This document shows positions 1-8,674 of a stretch of 64,000 nucleotides of DNA, piece after piece. This DNA comes from Thermodesulfobium sp. 4217-1 (GTDB lineage: Bacteria > Thermodesulfobiota > Thermodesulfobiia > Thermodesulfobiales > Thermodesulfobiaceae). The notes below the pieces were generated by a model. The model saw nothing but the letters and a program-made list of their open reading frames with translations, was not told the DNA's origin and searched no databases. Both the position numbers and the translations under genes were made by a program. The stretch is from assembly GCF_039822205.1 (NCBI RefSeq), contig NZ_JBAGBW010000009.1, positions 7,998 through 71,997 on the forward strand, read 5' to 3'. Position 1 is the stretch's first letter. Each line of letters opens with the position of its first letter.

Positions 1-72
1 AATGACGCTAATTATAGGTTAAAGAGAAAAGAAATAAACAGTTTTATTACAAAGATAAATGGAGGGATCTGA
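1..72 (+). CDS. 3' end of an upstream gene (partial)
   Basis: The first reading frame is open from base 1 to a TGA that overlaps the hisD ATG by one base (TGATG). Only about 23 lysine-rich C-terminal residues are visible (ending ...KINGGI), too few to name the product. The overlap and the GGAGG inside this frame suggest translational coupling to hisD, so another histidine gene such as hisG or hisZ is a guess only. Confidence 0.5.
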   Translation, partial: NDANYRLKRKEINSFITKINGGI

Positions 73-1361
73 TGAGATTTGTTGATGACTTTCTTTTACT
101 GAAAAAAGAAGCTGAACTTCAAAGACTTTGGAAGAGAGAATCGTCTTTTCAAGATAATAAAACCTTAGATGATGTGGCAAGGATTATAAATGATATTAAG
201 TTAAGAGGGATGGAAGCAATAAAAGAATATTCTAAAAAATTTGATGATTATGATCTATCTATGGGTTTGGTGGCATCCGATGAAGAAGTGCTTTCTCAAG
301 CGAAACTTGTTCCATTAGATGTATCTGAGGCTTTAAAATATTCAGCCAAAAGGATAAGACAATATCATGAAAGTATAAAATTTGATTCATTTAAATATGA
401 GACAGAAGAATCAGAGTCTGGTTTCAAGTGGACTCCAATAGAAAATATAGGAATTTATGTGCCTGGCGGCTTGACTGCATACCCGTCGTCAATCCTTATG
501 ACAGTTATTGTTGCAGATGTTGCTGGCGTTAAAAACATCTATGTCTGCTCCAAGCCAAATAAGGGCAAGATAAACCCATATATAGCTTCGGCTATTTTAG
601 CTTGCAATACTAAGAGATTGAAGGTTATAAAGCTTTCAGGCATTCAAGCTATATCTTCAATGGCTATGGGTTTGGGAATTAAGAAAGTTGACAAGATTTT
701 TGGCCCAGGTAATGATTACGTTAGTCTTGCGAAAAAGCAATTTTTCGGGGAAGTTTCTATTGACATGATGGCTGGACCCTCTGAAATACTCATAGTTTCT
801 GATGGCAAGGTAGATCCTTCATGGATTGCGTGGGATTTTCTATCTCAAGCAGAACACGATGTAAATGCAAAAACTGGTCTAATATCTACAGATGTTAATT
901 TCTTAAATGAAGTGATGTTAAAGGTAAAAGAATTTTCTGGGAAGATTTTGAATAAACACATTGTTGAGTCTTCGCTCCAGAGCTCATTTTTCGGTTTTGC
1001 TCCTGCTCTTGAGGATGCAATAAGCATTTCAAATATTTTAGCACCTGAACATCTGGAGATTGCATGTGAGAATTCCGAAGAACTTTTTGAAAAGGTGCAG
1101 AATGCTGGTACAGTGTTTTTGGGGAGCTTGACGTGTGAGCCATTTGGAGATTACATTCTTGGTCCAAGTCATGTTTTGCCCACGTCTGGTAGCGCGCGAT
1201 ATTTTTCTGGAATAAACGTATATGATTTTTTGAAGAGAGTAAATTTTTCGAAAATTAAGAATAAAAATTCTCTGAAAAAGCTGTTGAGCGCCTCTTTAAT
1301 TGCAGAAATAGAAGGTTTTAGTGCACATAAAAACGCAATGACTTGTAGAGATACTGATTAG
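72..1361 (+). CDS. hisD: Histidinol dehydrogenase
   Basis: Catalyses the last two steps of histidine synthesis, oxidising L-histidinol to L-histidine with NAD and a zinc ion, in the cytosol. The 429-residue length is typical. Visible family motifs are FGPGNDY, GPSEIL, the zinc-site SQAEHD, the catalytic APEHLE pair, FGDY with the following HVLPT and SARYFSG segment, and the C-terminal zinc histidine in FSAHKNA. The ATG start follows GGAGGG by five bases and overlaps the preceding stop codon. No other his gene lies in this window, so it is either the end of a his cluster off the left edge or a stand-alone gene. Confidence 0.97.
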   Translation: MRFVDDFLLLKKEAELQRLWKRESSFQDNKTLDDVARIINDIKLRGMEAIKEYSKKFDDYDLSMGLVASDEEVLSQAKLVPLDVSEALKYSAKRIRQYHESIKFDSFKYETEESESGFKWTPIENIGIYVPGGLTAYPSSILMTVIVADVAGVKNIYVCSKPNKGKINPYIASAILACNTKRLKVIKLSGIQAISSMAMGLGIKKVDKIFGPGNDYVSLAKKQFFGEVSIDMMAGPSEILIVSDGKVDPSWIAWDFLSQAEHDVNAKTGLISTDVNFLNEVMLKVKEFSGKILNKHIVESSLQSSFFGFAPALEDAISISNILAPEHLEIACENSEELFEKVQNAGTVFLGSLTCEPFGDYILGPSHVLPTSGSARYFSGINVYDFLKRVNFSKIKNKNSLKKLLSASLIAEIEGFSAHKNAMTCRDTD

Positions 1362-1403
1362 AAGATTCGCTTTGGTCAAAAATTTAAGGAGGGTGAAAAT
1401 GCT

Positions 1404-1937
1404 ATGAAAGAGGATAAGACGTATGTAGAATATATCTATAATGGAAAAATTATCAAAGTAAGAAGAGATTGGGTTAAGATAAAAAAAGGGTCAAAACAAC
1501 ACAGAACATGGATGGAAGTAGTAGAATTTTCTAATGCAGTAGGAATGATTGCATTATTGAATAATGATGAAATATTATTGGTTGAGCAATTTAGACATGC
1601 GCCTGGTAAAAAGCTGATAGAGATACCTGCTGGGAAATTGGAACCTGGAGAATCTCCCGAGGTTGGCGCTGTGAGAGAGCTTATTGAGGAAACAGGATAT
1701 AAAGCTAATAAAGTAAAGAAGATTTTTTCTATGTATACAACCCCAGGGTTTACAGATGAATACATGCATATTGTAGTTTGTGAAGATCTTGAGTATGTAG
1801 GAGTCAATCCTGATGATGATGAGATAATTAACGTCATTAAATTTAATATAAAAGACCTTGAGAAGATGGTCTTAGAGGGGAAGATTGGAGACGCCAAAAC
1901 AGTGCTTGCAGTCCTTTATCTTACAAGAAGGCAATGA
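1404..1937 (+). CDS. Nudix hydrolase, ADP-ribose pyrophosphatase type
   Basis: Probably cleaves ADP-ribose (or a similar nucleotide sugar) to AMP and ribose 5-phosphate, a housecleaning role. The Nudix box is complete at residues 77-99, from GKLEPGES to RELIEETG. A proline follows the box within TTPGFTDE, as in the ADP-ribose pyrophosphatase (NudF-like) subgroup. The length of 177 residues fits that subgroup. The ATG is preceded by AAGGAGG. The 3' end overlaps the next gene by about 50 bases if that gene really begins at its TTG. Substrate is inferred from family resemblance only. Confidence 0.88.
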   Translation: MKEDKTYVEYIYNGKIIKVRRDWVKIKKGSKQHRTWMEVVEFSNAVGMIALLNNDEILLVEQFRHAPGKKLIEIPAGKLEPGESPEVGAVRELIEETGYKANKVKKIFSMYTTPGFTDEYMHIVVCEDLEYVGVNPDDDEIINVIKFNIKDLEKMVLEGKIGDAKTVLAVLYLTRRQ

Positions 1938-2823
1938 AGCTTTAAGTGCCTTTGTAAGCTATCTTTTTCTTATAAGGGGTTACTCTGATAATACCGTAAG
2001 CTCTTATAAAAGTGATGTGGAATCTTTTTTTAATTTTTTTTCAAATAAAATGCACGCTAACAACGACATAGAAAACTTGTTGCTCCAATATTCAAATAAA
2101 TTGTTTTCTGATAACTATAAAGGAACTTCGGTGGAGAGAAAGCTGGTTGCTATAAAGCAATTTTTTATATTTTCTTTTCAAGAAGGTCTTTATAAGGGTA
2201 AAATTCCTGAAATTATTTTGCCTAAGAGAGAAAGAAGACTTCCAACTTTTCTATCAAAAAGCAATATATCCAATATTTTTGATTTTATATCCAGTTCAGA
2301 CCTATTTTCTATTAGGGATTTATTTATTTTTAAGATGCTATATTTTACTGGGTTAAGAATCTCAGAACTTTTAAACTTGAAGATTGAAAATATTAATATC
2401 GAAAGAATGGATATAAGAGTTTTTGGAAAGGGTTCTAAAGAGAGAGTTATTCCCTTTCATTATGAAATTTCAGGATTGTTTAGATCTTATTTGAGTTATA
2501 GAAAAAGTCTTAATCCAAAGTGTGAGAATATTTTCGTTAATTCAAGGGGGAAACCTCTTTCAAGACAGTATGTGTGGAAGATGTGCAAAAAAATTGGAAG
2601 TTTCTTAAACCTAGACTTACATCCTCATATTTTTAGGCACTCACTTGCTACACATCTTCTCTCAGGTGGAGCTAGTATTAAGATAATACAGGATTTGCTT
2701 GGACATGAATCTATTTCTACCACTCAAATATATACACATCTTATATATGAAGATCTTAAAAAAGAATATATCAGAGCGTTTGAAAAATTCAACTCGGGCT
2801 TATTTTTTAGCAATACTTTATAA
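1885..2823 (+). CDS. Tyrosine recombinase, XerC/XerD type
   Basis: Site-specific recombinase, likely for chromosome-dimer resolution at a dif site. An N-terminal SAM-like DNA-binding domain (about residues 18-105) precedes the catalytic domain. All catalytic residues are present: R158 in TGLRISE, K182 in GKGSKER, H248 and R251 in HIFRHS, H274 in LGHES, and nucleophile Y283. The length, 312 residues, is normal for a Xer protein and there are no neighbouring integron or phage genes, so a housekeeping role is likely. The TTG start lies inside the Nudix gene, a few bases after GAGGGG; a later start is possible but no better one is visible. XerC, XerD or an archaeal-like single XerA cannot be separated from sequence alone. 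Confidence 0.85.
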   Translation: METPKQCLQSFILQEGNEALSAFVSYLFLIRGYSDNTVSSYKSDVESFFNFFSNKMHANNDIENLLLQYSNKLFSDNYKGTSVERKLVAIKQFFIFSFQEGLYKGKIPEIILPKRERRLPTFLSKSNISNIFDFISSSDLFSIRDLFIFKMLYFTGLRISELLNLKIENINIERMDIRVFGKGSKERVIPFHYEISGLFRSYLSYRKSLNPKCENIFVNSRGKPLSRQYVWKMCKKIGSFLNLDLHPHIFRHSLATHLLSGGASIKIIQDLLGHESISTTQIYTHLIYEDLKKEYIRAFEKFNSGLFFSNTL

Positions 2824-2863
2824 TATTAATTAGATTTATCTATTAGTTTAAAGGAGGCTTAAT

Positions 2864-4495
2864 TTGAGAAACTGCGCAGCAAGAGTTCCAGAACCTGTGA
2901 ACGAACCAATCTATGAGTATAGAGTAGGAAGTAAAGAAAGAAGAGAGCTAAAAATAGCGTTGGAAGATATTGTTTCAAAAAAAGTAGAGATTCCATTAAT
3001 TATTGGTGGCAAAGAGATTAAAACTGAGAGTAAAATGGAAATTAGATGCCCTCACCAGCACAATGTTTTATTAGGGCACTATTATCAGGCAGGAAAAGAA
3101 GAGGTAAAGTTAGCAATTGACTCTGTTATGGATGCCAAAAAAACTTGGTCAAAGGTCGACTTTCAAGAAAGAACAGCAATTTTCTTAAGGGCAGCAGAGC
3201 TTCTTAGTACTAAGTATAGATTTATTATGAATGCCATAACTATGCTTTCAATCAGCAAGAATGCATTCCAGGCAGAGATAGATTGTGTGTGTGAGCTCAT
3301 TGATTTTTTGAGATTTAATGCAAGTTTTGCACAAAAGATCTATGAAGATCAGCCCATTTCTCCTAAGGGTTTTTGGAACAGAATGCAATATAGGCCTTTG
3401 GAGGGATTCGTTTTTGCTGTGCCGCCATTTAACTTTGTCTCCATTTCTGGAAATCTGCCAACTGCGCCAGCGATAATGGGGAATGTTTCTATCTGGAAAC
3501 CTGCGTCTAGTGCAATTTATCCTTCATATATGTTTATGAAGATTTTGCAAGAGGCGGGACTTCCAGATGGGGTAATAAATTTTGTCCCTGGAAAAGGATC
3601 TACTATGGGCGATCTTATATTTTCGTCTAAGAGCTTCTCGGGCCTGCATTTTACAGGAAGTTATGACACCTTTAACTACATGTGGAAATTTATAGCAAAT
3701 AATATGTCAAATTATATTACATATCCGAGGATAGTTGGAGAAACAGGGGGCAAAGATTTCATATTTGCTCATAGTTCTGCTAATACCAGGAGTCTAATTA
3801 CTGCAATAGTTAGGGGTTCTTTTGAATATCAAGGTCAAAAGTGCTCTGCAGTTTCAAGGGTGTACCTTCCAAAGTCAATGTTTAACAGTATTAAGGACGA
3901 ATTATTAAATGAGTTAAGCAAGATAAAAATGGGTTCTCCTGAAGATTTTACTAATTTTGTGAATGCAGTTATCGATAGGGAGTCGTATGACAAAATAAAA
4001 TCATACGTTGATTTTGTAAAGAATCAAAACGAAGCCAAGATATTTTTTGGTGGAAAATGCGATGACAGCGTTGGGTATTTTATAGAACCTACAGTTGTCG
4101 TCACTGAAGATCCCCACTTTAAAACTATGGAGGAAGAGATTTTTGGGCCTGTGGTAACATTCTACCTTTATGATGATGACAAGTTTGAAGAGACCCTACA
4201 TCTCTGTGACAAGACAAGCATCTATGGTCTAACAGGGGCAATATTTGCTCAAGATAGAAGCGCTATAAATACTGCAACTGAAATTCTTGAGTCAAGTGCT
4301 GGAAATTTCTATATCAACGATAAGCCTACAGGTGCTGTAGTTGGACAGCAGCCATTTGGAGGAGCAAGGGCAAGCGGAACAAACGATAAGGCAGGCAGCT
4401 TGCTAAATCTTATTAGGTGGACCAGTGCAAGGTCTGTCAAGGAAACGTTTAACCCTCCAGAGCATATTCAATATCCATTTATGGAGGAAAAATAA
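2864..4495 (+). CDS. L-glutamate gamma-semialdehyde (1-pyrroline-5-carboxylate) dehydrogenase
   Basis: Second enzyme of proline degradation: oxidises glutamate semialdehyde, the open form of P5C, to glutamate with NAD. It is an aldehyde dehydrogenase of 543 residues with catalytic E293 (GETGGKD) and nucleophile C327 (GQKCSA). The C-terminal INDKPTG and GQQPFGGARASGTNDKAG segments are characteristic of the P5C dehydrogenase (ALDH4) branch. Its TTG start follows AAGGAGG by six bases. Its stop overlaps the ATG of the proline dehydrogenase gene (TAATG), so the two enzymes, fused as PutA in many bacteria, are separate but coupled here. Confidence 0.95.
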   Translation: MRNCAARVPEPVNEPIYEYRVGSKERRELKIALEDIVSKKVEIPLIIGGKEIKTESKMEIRCPHQHNVLLGHYYQAGKEEVKLAIDSVMDAKKTWSKVDFQERTAIFLRAAELLSTKYRFIMNAITMLSISKNAFQAEIDCVCELIDFLRFNASFAQKIYEDQPISPKGFWNRMQYRPLEGFVFAVPPFNFVSISGNLPTAPAIMGNVSIWKPASSAIYPSYMFMKILQEAGLPDGVINFVPGKGSTMGDLIFSSKSFSGLHFTGSYDTFNYMWKFIANNMSNYITYPRIVGETGGKDFIFAHSSANTRSLITAIVRGSFEYQGQKCSAVSRVYLPKSMFNSIKDELLNELSKIKMGSPEDFTNFVNAVIDRESYDKIKSYVDFVKNQNEAKIFFGGKCDDSVGYFIEPTVVVTEDPHFKTMEEEIFGPVVTFYLYDDDKFEETLHLCDKTSIYGLTGAIFAQDRSAINTATEILESSAGNFYINDKPTGAVVGQQPFGGARASGTNDKAGSLLNLIRWTSARSVKETFNPPEHIQYPFMEEK

Positions 4496-5394
4496 TGTTA
4501 AATAGCATATTTAATTTTTTGACTTCAAATACAATTGATTATGTTCCTGAACAGATTATTGAAATATTTTCAAAAAAATATGTTTCTGGCCCTCTTCTCT
4601 CAGACGCAATAAGAGTAGTTAGTGATTTAAATTCCAGAGGCATTATGGCTACCATAGATGTTTTGGGCGAGTCTGTAACGAATGAAGATCAGACTATATT
4701 TTTTAGAAATGAATGTATAAGAGTGCTCGAAACAATTAAAAAAGAGTCATTAGATGCGAATCTTTCTCTAAAACCTACTCAGATGGGATTGGCTATAAAC
4801 AAAGCACTTTGTTACGAAAATATAAGAAAGATTGTTCAGAAGGCAAGCGATTTGGATAATTTTGTAAGAGTTGATATGGAGGATTCACCCTTTACTACCG
4901 ATACGTTGAAGATGTACAAACTTTTAAGGGAAGAATTCCCCGGTCATGTTGGAACTGTTTTGCAGGCTTATCTAAGAAGGACGGCCGATGATATAGAAAA
5001 TCTTTCTGAGAAGCCATTCAATATTAGACTTTGTAAGGGCATATACATAGAGCCATATAAGCTTGCTTATAAAAGTCACGAATTAGTTAATGAAAATTAT
5101 ATATATTGTCTTGAAAAACTATTTAAGAAAAAGGCTTATGTTGGCATTGCAACCCATGATGAAAAATTGGTATTTCATGCAATGAAATTGATCGAAAAAT
5201 ACAATTTAAATCCAGGTGAATATGAATTCCAAATGCTACTTGGGATTGGGGACGAATTAAGAGAGTTTATACTTTCTAAGAAAAACAGATTAAGAATTTA
5301 TGTTCCATACGGTGAGCAATGGATATCTTATGTTAGAAGAAGGCTTAAAGAAAACCCAAATATTATTAAAACTGCATTGGGCATAAAACTGTAA
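4495..5394 (+). CDS. Proline dehydrogenase (monofunctional)
   Basis: FAD enzyme that oxidises proline to pyrroline-5-carboxylate and passes electrons to the membrane quinone pool or another acceptor. The 299-residue length matches the compact monofunctional PutB/PRODH form. Visible motifs are RLCKGIYIEP, GIATHDE, FQMLLGIG and the hallmark C-terminal YVPYGEQW with the following YVRRRLKENP. It overlaps the dehydrogenase gene by one base, so both are made from one transcript. No proline permease is next to it; the lipoprotein downstream could bind an amino acid but is of the branched-chain type. Confidence 0.94.
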   Translation: MLNSIFNFLTSNTIDYVPEQIIEIFSKKYVSGPLLSDAIRVVSDLNSRGIMATIDVLGESVTNEDQTIFFRNECIRVLETIKKESLDANLSLKPTQMGLAINKALCYENIRKIVQKASDLDNFVRVDMEDSPFTTDTLKMYKLLREEFPGHVGTVLQAYLRRTADDIENLSEKPFNIRLCKGIYIEPYKLAYKSHELVNENYIYCLEKLFKKKAYVGIATHDEKLVFHAMKLIEKYNLNPGEYEFQMLLGIGDELREFILSKKNRLRIYVPYGEQWISYVRRRLKENPNIIKTALGIKL

Positions 5395-5413
5395 TATAAA
5401 GGTTTTTTATGTA

Positions 5414-5443
5414 TTGTTAATTAAAGTGAAAATGTAATAAAAT
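5414..5443 (+). promoter_or_regulatory. Putative sigma-70 promoter for the amino-acid-binding lipoprotein gene
   Basis: TTGTTA at 5414-5419 and TAAAAT at 5438-5443 are separated by 18 bases, about 40 bases before the TTG start. The pair is a moderate match; the gap between the two genes is otherwise plain AT-rich sequence. Confidence 0.45.
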
Positions 5444-5480
5444 ATAAGTTGTAGTAAATATTATTTTAGGGGGTGTTAAT

Positions 5481-6614
5481 TTGTTTTTGAAGTACAAGAA
5501 GTATTTGTTTTTAGCAGTATTCTTATTTGGGGTGGGTTTGTTATTGGCTGGGTGTTCTGGAACTCAGCAAAAGGCGGCAAGTTCTACAATCAAGATTGCG
5601 GTAGTAGGACCAATGACTGGATCACAAGCAAAGTATGGTGAGGATTGGAAGAATTCTACGCTTTTGGCTATCGATGAAATTAACGCAAAGGGAGGGATTA
5701 AAGGCAAGAAGTTAGAGGCAGTAGTATTTGATGATGCAGCAGATCCAAAACAAGCTGTATCTGTGGCACAAAAGATTGTCAGCGATCCAAGCATCATAGC
5801 AGTAATCGGGCATGTAGATTCTGGATGCTCAATACCTGCATCTAAGATTTATGCACAAGCAAACATACCAATGTTAACTGTTTCTACAAATCCAGAATTA
5901 ACACAGCAAGGACTAAAGAATATTTTTAGAGTAGCTCCTACTGATAACGTTCAGGGTAGTTTTGCTGCTGAATTTTTATTCAAAAAGGGATATAAAAATG
6001 TAGCAGTTCTCCAAGACAAGTCCGCGTATGGTCAAGGAGTTGCCACCGAGTTTAAAAATAGTTTTGAAAAATTAGGCGGGAAAGTGCTTGACTTTGAGGG
6101 AGTAGCTCAAGGCGAAAAAGATTTTTCTGCTATCCTGACAAAATTTAAAACTCTTAAGCCAGATATAATTTATTTTGGCGGATATTATCCTGAGGGCGCT
6201 CTTATAACAAAACAGATGAGAGACTTGGGTATGAAAATGCCATTGGTAGGACCTGATGGTCTTTATGATCCTCAATTCTTAAAGATTGCAGGGGATGCAG
6301 CCAATGGAGATATAATAACAAATATTGGATTAAACATTGAAAAAGATCCAAATGCTAAAGACTTCTTAGCTGCCTATAAGGCAAAGTACGGAGAACCAGG
6401 AGCATATGGCATATTTGCCTATGAGGCAACCAAGATATTGGCTGCTGCTCTTGACAAAGATCCTACAGCTAAGGGCGAAGCACTTATAAAACTTTTGGAT
6501 GAGACTAATTACACTGGTGTTCTCGGAAAAACAACATTTGCTCCAAATGGAGACACAACTAACAAGATAATCACTGTATATCAAGTAGAGAACGCTAAGT
6601 TTGTAGAGATTTAG
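5481..6614 (+). CDS. Branched-chain amino acid ABC transporter substrate-binding lipoprotein (LivJ-like)
   Basis: Extracytoplasmic binding protein that would deliver leucine/isoleucine/valine or a related amino acid or amide to an ABC permease. The N terminus is a lipoprotein signal: basic start, hydrophobic core, then lipobox LLAGC with the lipidated cysteine near residue 25. The mature part is a periplasmic-binding-protein type I fold with the family start IKIAVVGPMTG, AAVIGHVDSG-like segment and FGGYYPEGAL. Length 377 is typical. Start is TTG after AGGGGGT. No LivH, LivM, LivG or LivF gene is adjacent, so it is an orphan here. The proline-degrading pair just upstream makes proline or a similar amino acid a possible ligand; that is inference. 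Confidence 0.9.
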   Translation: MFLKYKKYLFLAVFLFGVGLLLAGCSGTQQKAASSTIKIAVVGPMTGSQAKYGEDWKNSTLLAIDEINAKGGIKGKKLEAVVFDDAADPKQAVSVAQKIVSDPSIIAVIGHVDSGCSIPASKIYAQANIPMLTVSTNPELTQQGLKNIFRVAPTDNVQGSFAAEFLFKKGYKNVAVLQDKSAYGQGVATEFKNSFEKLGGKVLDFEGVAQGEKDFSAILTKFKTLKPDIIYFGGYYPEGALITKQMRDLGMKMPLVGPDGLYDPQFLKIAGDAANGDIITNIGLNIEKDPNAKDFLAAYKAKYGEPGAYGIFAYEATKILAAALDKDPTAKGEALIKLLDETNYTGVLGKTTFAPNGDTTNKIITVYQVENAKFVEI

Positions 6615-6617
6615 GGG

Positions 6618-6646
6618 TTGGCAATTTTTGTTTTTTAGTTTATAAT
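6618..6646 (+). promoter_or_regulatory. Strong sigma-70 promoter for tRNA-Gly/tRNA-Arg
   Basis: TTGGCA at 6618-6623 and a perfect TATAAT at 6641-6646 are 17 bases apart, ending 12 bases before the first tRNA base. This is one of the best promoter matches in the window. Confidence 0.8.
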
Positions 6647-6658
6647 TTCAACATGTGA

Positions 6659-6734
6659 GCGGGAGTAGCTCAGTCGGTAGAGCATCAGCCTTCCAAGCTG
6701 AGGGTCGCGGGTTCGAATCTCGTCTCCCGCTCCA
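6659..6734 (+). tRNA. tRNA-Gly (anticodon TCC)
   Basis: A full cloverleaf of 76 bases with encoded CCA. The seven-base acceptor stem GCGGGAG pairs with CTCCCGC, the anticodon loop CTTCCAA carries TCC at 6692-6694 (reads GGA/GGG), and the T arm contains GGTTCGAATC. It is followed after 12 bases by tRNA-Arg, so both are probably cut from one transcript. Confidence 0.96.
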
Positions 6735-6746
6735 TGTTAATTTTAA

Positions 6747-6823
6747 GCGCCCGTAGCTCAGTTGGACAGAGCGGCGGACTTCTAATCCGTAGGTCACAGG
6801 TTCGAATCCTGTCGGGCGCGCCA
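6747..6823 (+). tRNA. tRNA-Arg (anticodon TCT)
   Basis: A 77-base cloverleaf with encoded CCA. Acceptor GCGCCCG pairs with CGGGCGC; loop CTTCTAA carries anticodon TCT at 6781-6783, reading AGA/AGG, which are the common Arg codons in this AT-rich DNA. No terminator separates it from the following protein gene 34 bases downstream. Confidence 0.96.
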
Positions 6824-6857
6824 CTTTTTATGCAAGATATTTTAAGGGGGAATAATT

Positions 6858-7631
6858 GTGAAGAACAATTCTGTGGTTTATGAATGCAGTCCCAATAGCT
6901 CTTTAGATATCAGCGTTAAAAAGAAAAATATTTCATATTTATCAGTTAATACTACCTTAAAAAGCGTTCTCTTTTTTGATTCAAACAATGAGGGTAAACT
7001 ACCTGGAATTTTGTTGTTTTCTGATTGGTTAGGTGTGAGCGATTTTGCCTTTGAAAAGGCAAGAAGTTTTGTAAAAGAGGGATTTGTAGTTTTGGTTGCT
7101 GATGTTTACGGCGATGGCAAGGTCGCAAAGGATCAAAAAGAAGCATTTGAGCTCTCTTCTGTTTATAAAAACAATAGGCTTTTAATGCGAGAAAGAGCTA
7201 ACGCATCGTTTGAGGAATTTAAAAAACTTGATGTTGTTAAAAAAAATAATATATCTGCTGTAGGTTATTGCTTTGGGGGGACAGTAGCACTTGAACTAGC
7301 AAGGGATGGTGCTGATCTTAAAAATGTGGTAGTTTTTCATGCAGGCTTAGACACTCCATTGGAAGCTGTTCCAGGAAACTTTAAACCTAAAGTATTAGCT
7401 TTGCACGGAGCAGACGATCCGCATGTGCCTACCGAACAGGTACTGAAGTTTCAAGAGGAGTTAAGAAAAGCAAAAGCTGACTGGTCATTCGTTTCTTATG
7501 GAAATAGCGTTCATTCGTTTACTAACAAAAAGGCTGGTACAGATTCGTCTAAAGGGGTGGCTTATAATAAATTGGCTGATAAGAGGTCATGGTCTGTCGC
7601 TATCAGCTTTCTAAAAGAGAATATCAAATAA
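6858..7631 (+). CDS. Dienelactone hydrolase family protein
   Basis: An alpha/beta hydrolase of the DLH family; such enzymes hydrolyse lactones or esters, but the natural substrate here is unknown. The catalytic triad is visible: nucleophile C138 in GYCFGG (cysteine, as in true dienelactone hydrolase), an aspartate at 186-187 in GADDPHV, and H219 in SVHSFT. Length 257 is near the family norm, with no signal peptide, so it is cytosolic. The start is GTG after AAGGGGG. It lies just downstream of two tRNA genes and seems to depend on their promoter, since no other promoter is evident in the 34-base gap. Confidence 0.88.
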   Translation: MKNNSVVYECSPNSSLDISVKKKNISYLSVNTTLKSVLFFDSNNEGKLPGILLFSDWLGVSDFAFEKARSFVKEGFVVLVADVYGDGKVAKDQKEAFELSSVYKNNRLLMRERANASFEEFKKLDVVKKNNISAVGYCFGGTVALELARDGADLKNVVVFHAGLDTPLEAVPGNFKPKVLALHGADDPHVPTEQVLKFQEELRKAKADWSFVSYGNSVHSFTNKKAGTDSSKGVAYNKLADKRSWSVAISFLKENIK

Positions 7632-7733
7632 TGGGTTTTTAAAAAACTATAGCTTATAAATTTACAAGATATCAGTTATAAAAAACACTTATTTTTTAAT
7701 ATATTTAATTTGTAATTTTGCTTATTTAAATAA

Positions 7734-7742
7734 TGTTATAAT
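7734..7742 (+). promoter_or_regulatory. Extended -10 promoter for the MBL hydrolase/MFS pair
   Basis: TG-T-TATAAT, an extended -10 with a perfect -10 hexamer, lies 39 bases before the ATG of the hydrolase gene. No good -35 hexamer is seen at the right distance, which is common for extended -10 promoters. The 150-base gap before it is otherwise AT-rich and shows no gene. Confidence 0.55.
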
Positions 7743-7781
7743 AAAATGCTGTTTTAAGTAAACTAAAAACGAGGGGATATT

Positions 7782-8618
7782 ATGAAAATTACTATTGCAA
7801 TGGATAATTGTGTCCATGCCCCAACTCCATATTCTTTTAAAGCCGAACACGGCATGTCGATTTTAATCAATGTATCTAACAAACTTATACTGTTTGACAC
7901 AGGCCAATCAGGGTCAATTATTCACAATCTTTCTTTATTAGGCGTTAACCCAAAAGATTTGGATATGATTGTTTTGAGTCATGGACACTATGATCATACA
8001 GGCGGTTTATTGTCTATTTTGGATAATGCAAGAAAAGAGATACCAATATTTCTCCATAAAGACGCCTTTCTTGACAGGTATTCTGTTGCTGCTGGGAAGA
8101 AATTTCATATTGGTATTCCCTATTCTAAGGCATATTTGGAATCATTGGGTGCAAATTTTGTTTTTGTTGAAAATGTTTTAGAGATTGTCCCAGGGCTGTT
8201 CTTGAGTGGTACTATTCCGCGTGAAACTGATTATGAAAAGGGAGATTCAAATTTAGTTATAGAAAAAGATGGCAAAACTGTAAAAGATCCGATTTTAGAT
8301 GATATGGCTTTATATGCTTTTAAGGATAATGGGCTTATAGCCCTGACAGGATGTGCCCATGCTGGCATTATAAATATTATCCGTTATGGGCTTAAAGTGC
8401 TAAAAACAGATAATCTTTATGCAATTGTTGGGGGAACTCATCTTGGTCCTGCGAGTCCAGAACAAAGAGAAAGTACAATTTCAGATTTGTTAGATGCTAA
8501 GCCAGCTATTGTGGCTGCCAATCATTGTACTGGTTTTTCTATGATGGCAAAGCTAAAAGATTCGTTTGGGGATCGTTTTATAGCTGCTTTTGTAGGAACT
8601 GAAATTGATTTTTCATAA
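7782..8618 (+). CDS. Metallo-beta-lactamase fold hydrolase (COG1237 type)
   Basis: A metal-dependent hydrolase of 278 residues. The metal motif HxHxDH is at residues 67-72 (SHGHYDHTGG); later ligand regions are TGCAHAGI, GGTHLGP and ANHCTGF. This arrangement is that of the COG1237 subgroup, often annotated as the dihydropterin-6-methyl-ribofuranosylaminobenzene phosphate synthase family; that activity is not proved for bacterial members. ATG start after GAGGGG. It forms a two-gene unit with the MFS transporter that follows, which suggests that the transporter brings in or exports the hydrolase's substrate or product. Confidence 0.85.
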   Translation: MKITIAMDNCVHAPTPYSFKAEHGMSILINVSNKLILFDTGQSGSIIHNLSLLGVNPKDLDMIVLSHGHYDHTGGLLSILDNARKEIPIFLHKDAFLDRYSVAAGKKFHIGIPYSKAYLESLGANFVFVENVLEIVPGLFLSGTIPRETDYEKGDSNLVIEKDGKTVKDPILDDMALYAFKDNGLIALTGCAHAGIINIIRYGLKVLKTDNLYAIVGGTHLGPASPEQRESTISDLLDAKPAIVAANHCTGFSMMAKLKDSFGDRFIAAFVGTEIDFS

Positions 8619-8629
8619 CGCTTAATTTT

Positions 8630-8638
8630 AGGAGGTGA
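8630..8638 (+). promoter_or_regulatory. Orphan perfect Shine-Dalgarno sequence
   Basis: AGGAGGTGA is an uninterrupted nine-base complement of the usual 16S 3' end, but no ATG, GTG or TTG follows at a usable distance. A second Shine-Dalgarno (AGGAGGTG, 8662-8669) about 30 bases later serves the MFS gene. The first copy may be a ribosome standby site or a relic. Confidence 0.5.
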
Positions 8639-8674
8639 TTTAGTTTAGCTTTAAAATTCTTAGGAGGTGTAAAT

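Noticed and set aside
2820-2863. A dif-like recombination site after the xer gene
   Set aside because: The AT-rich gap has short ATAAT/ATTA stretches but no two 11-base half-sites around a 6-base centre.
5395-5413. Terminator after proline dehydrogenase (ATAAAGGTTTTTTAT)
   Set aside because: The possible stem is only about four A-T pairs, too weak to count.
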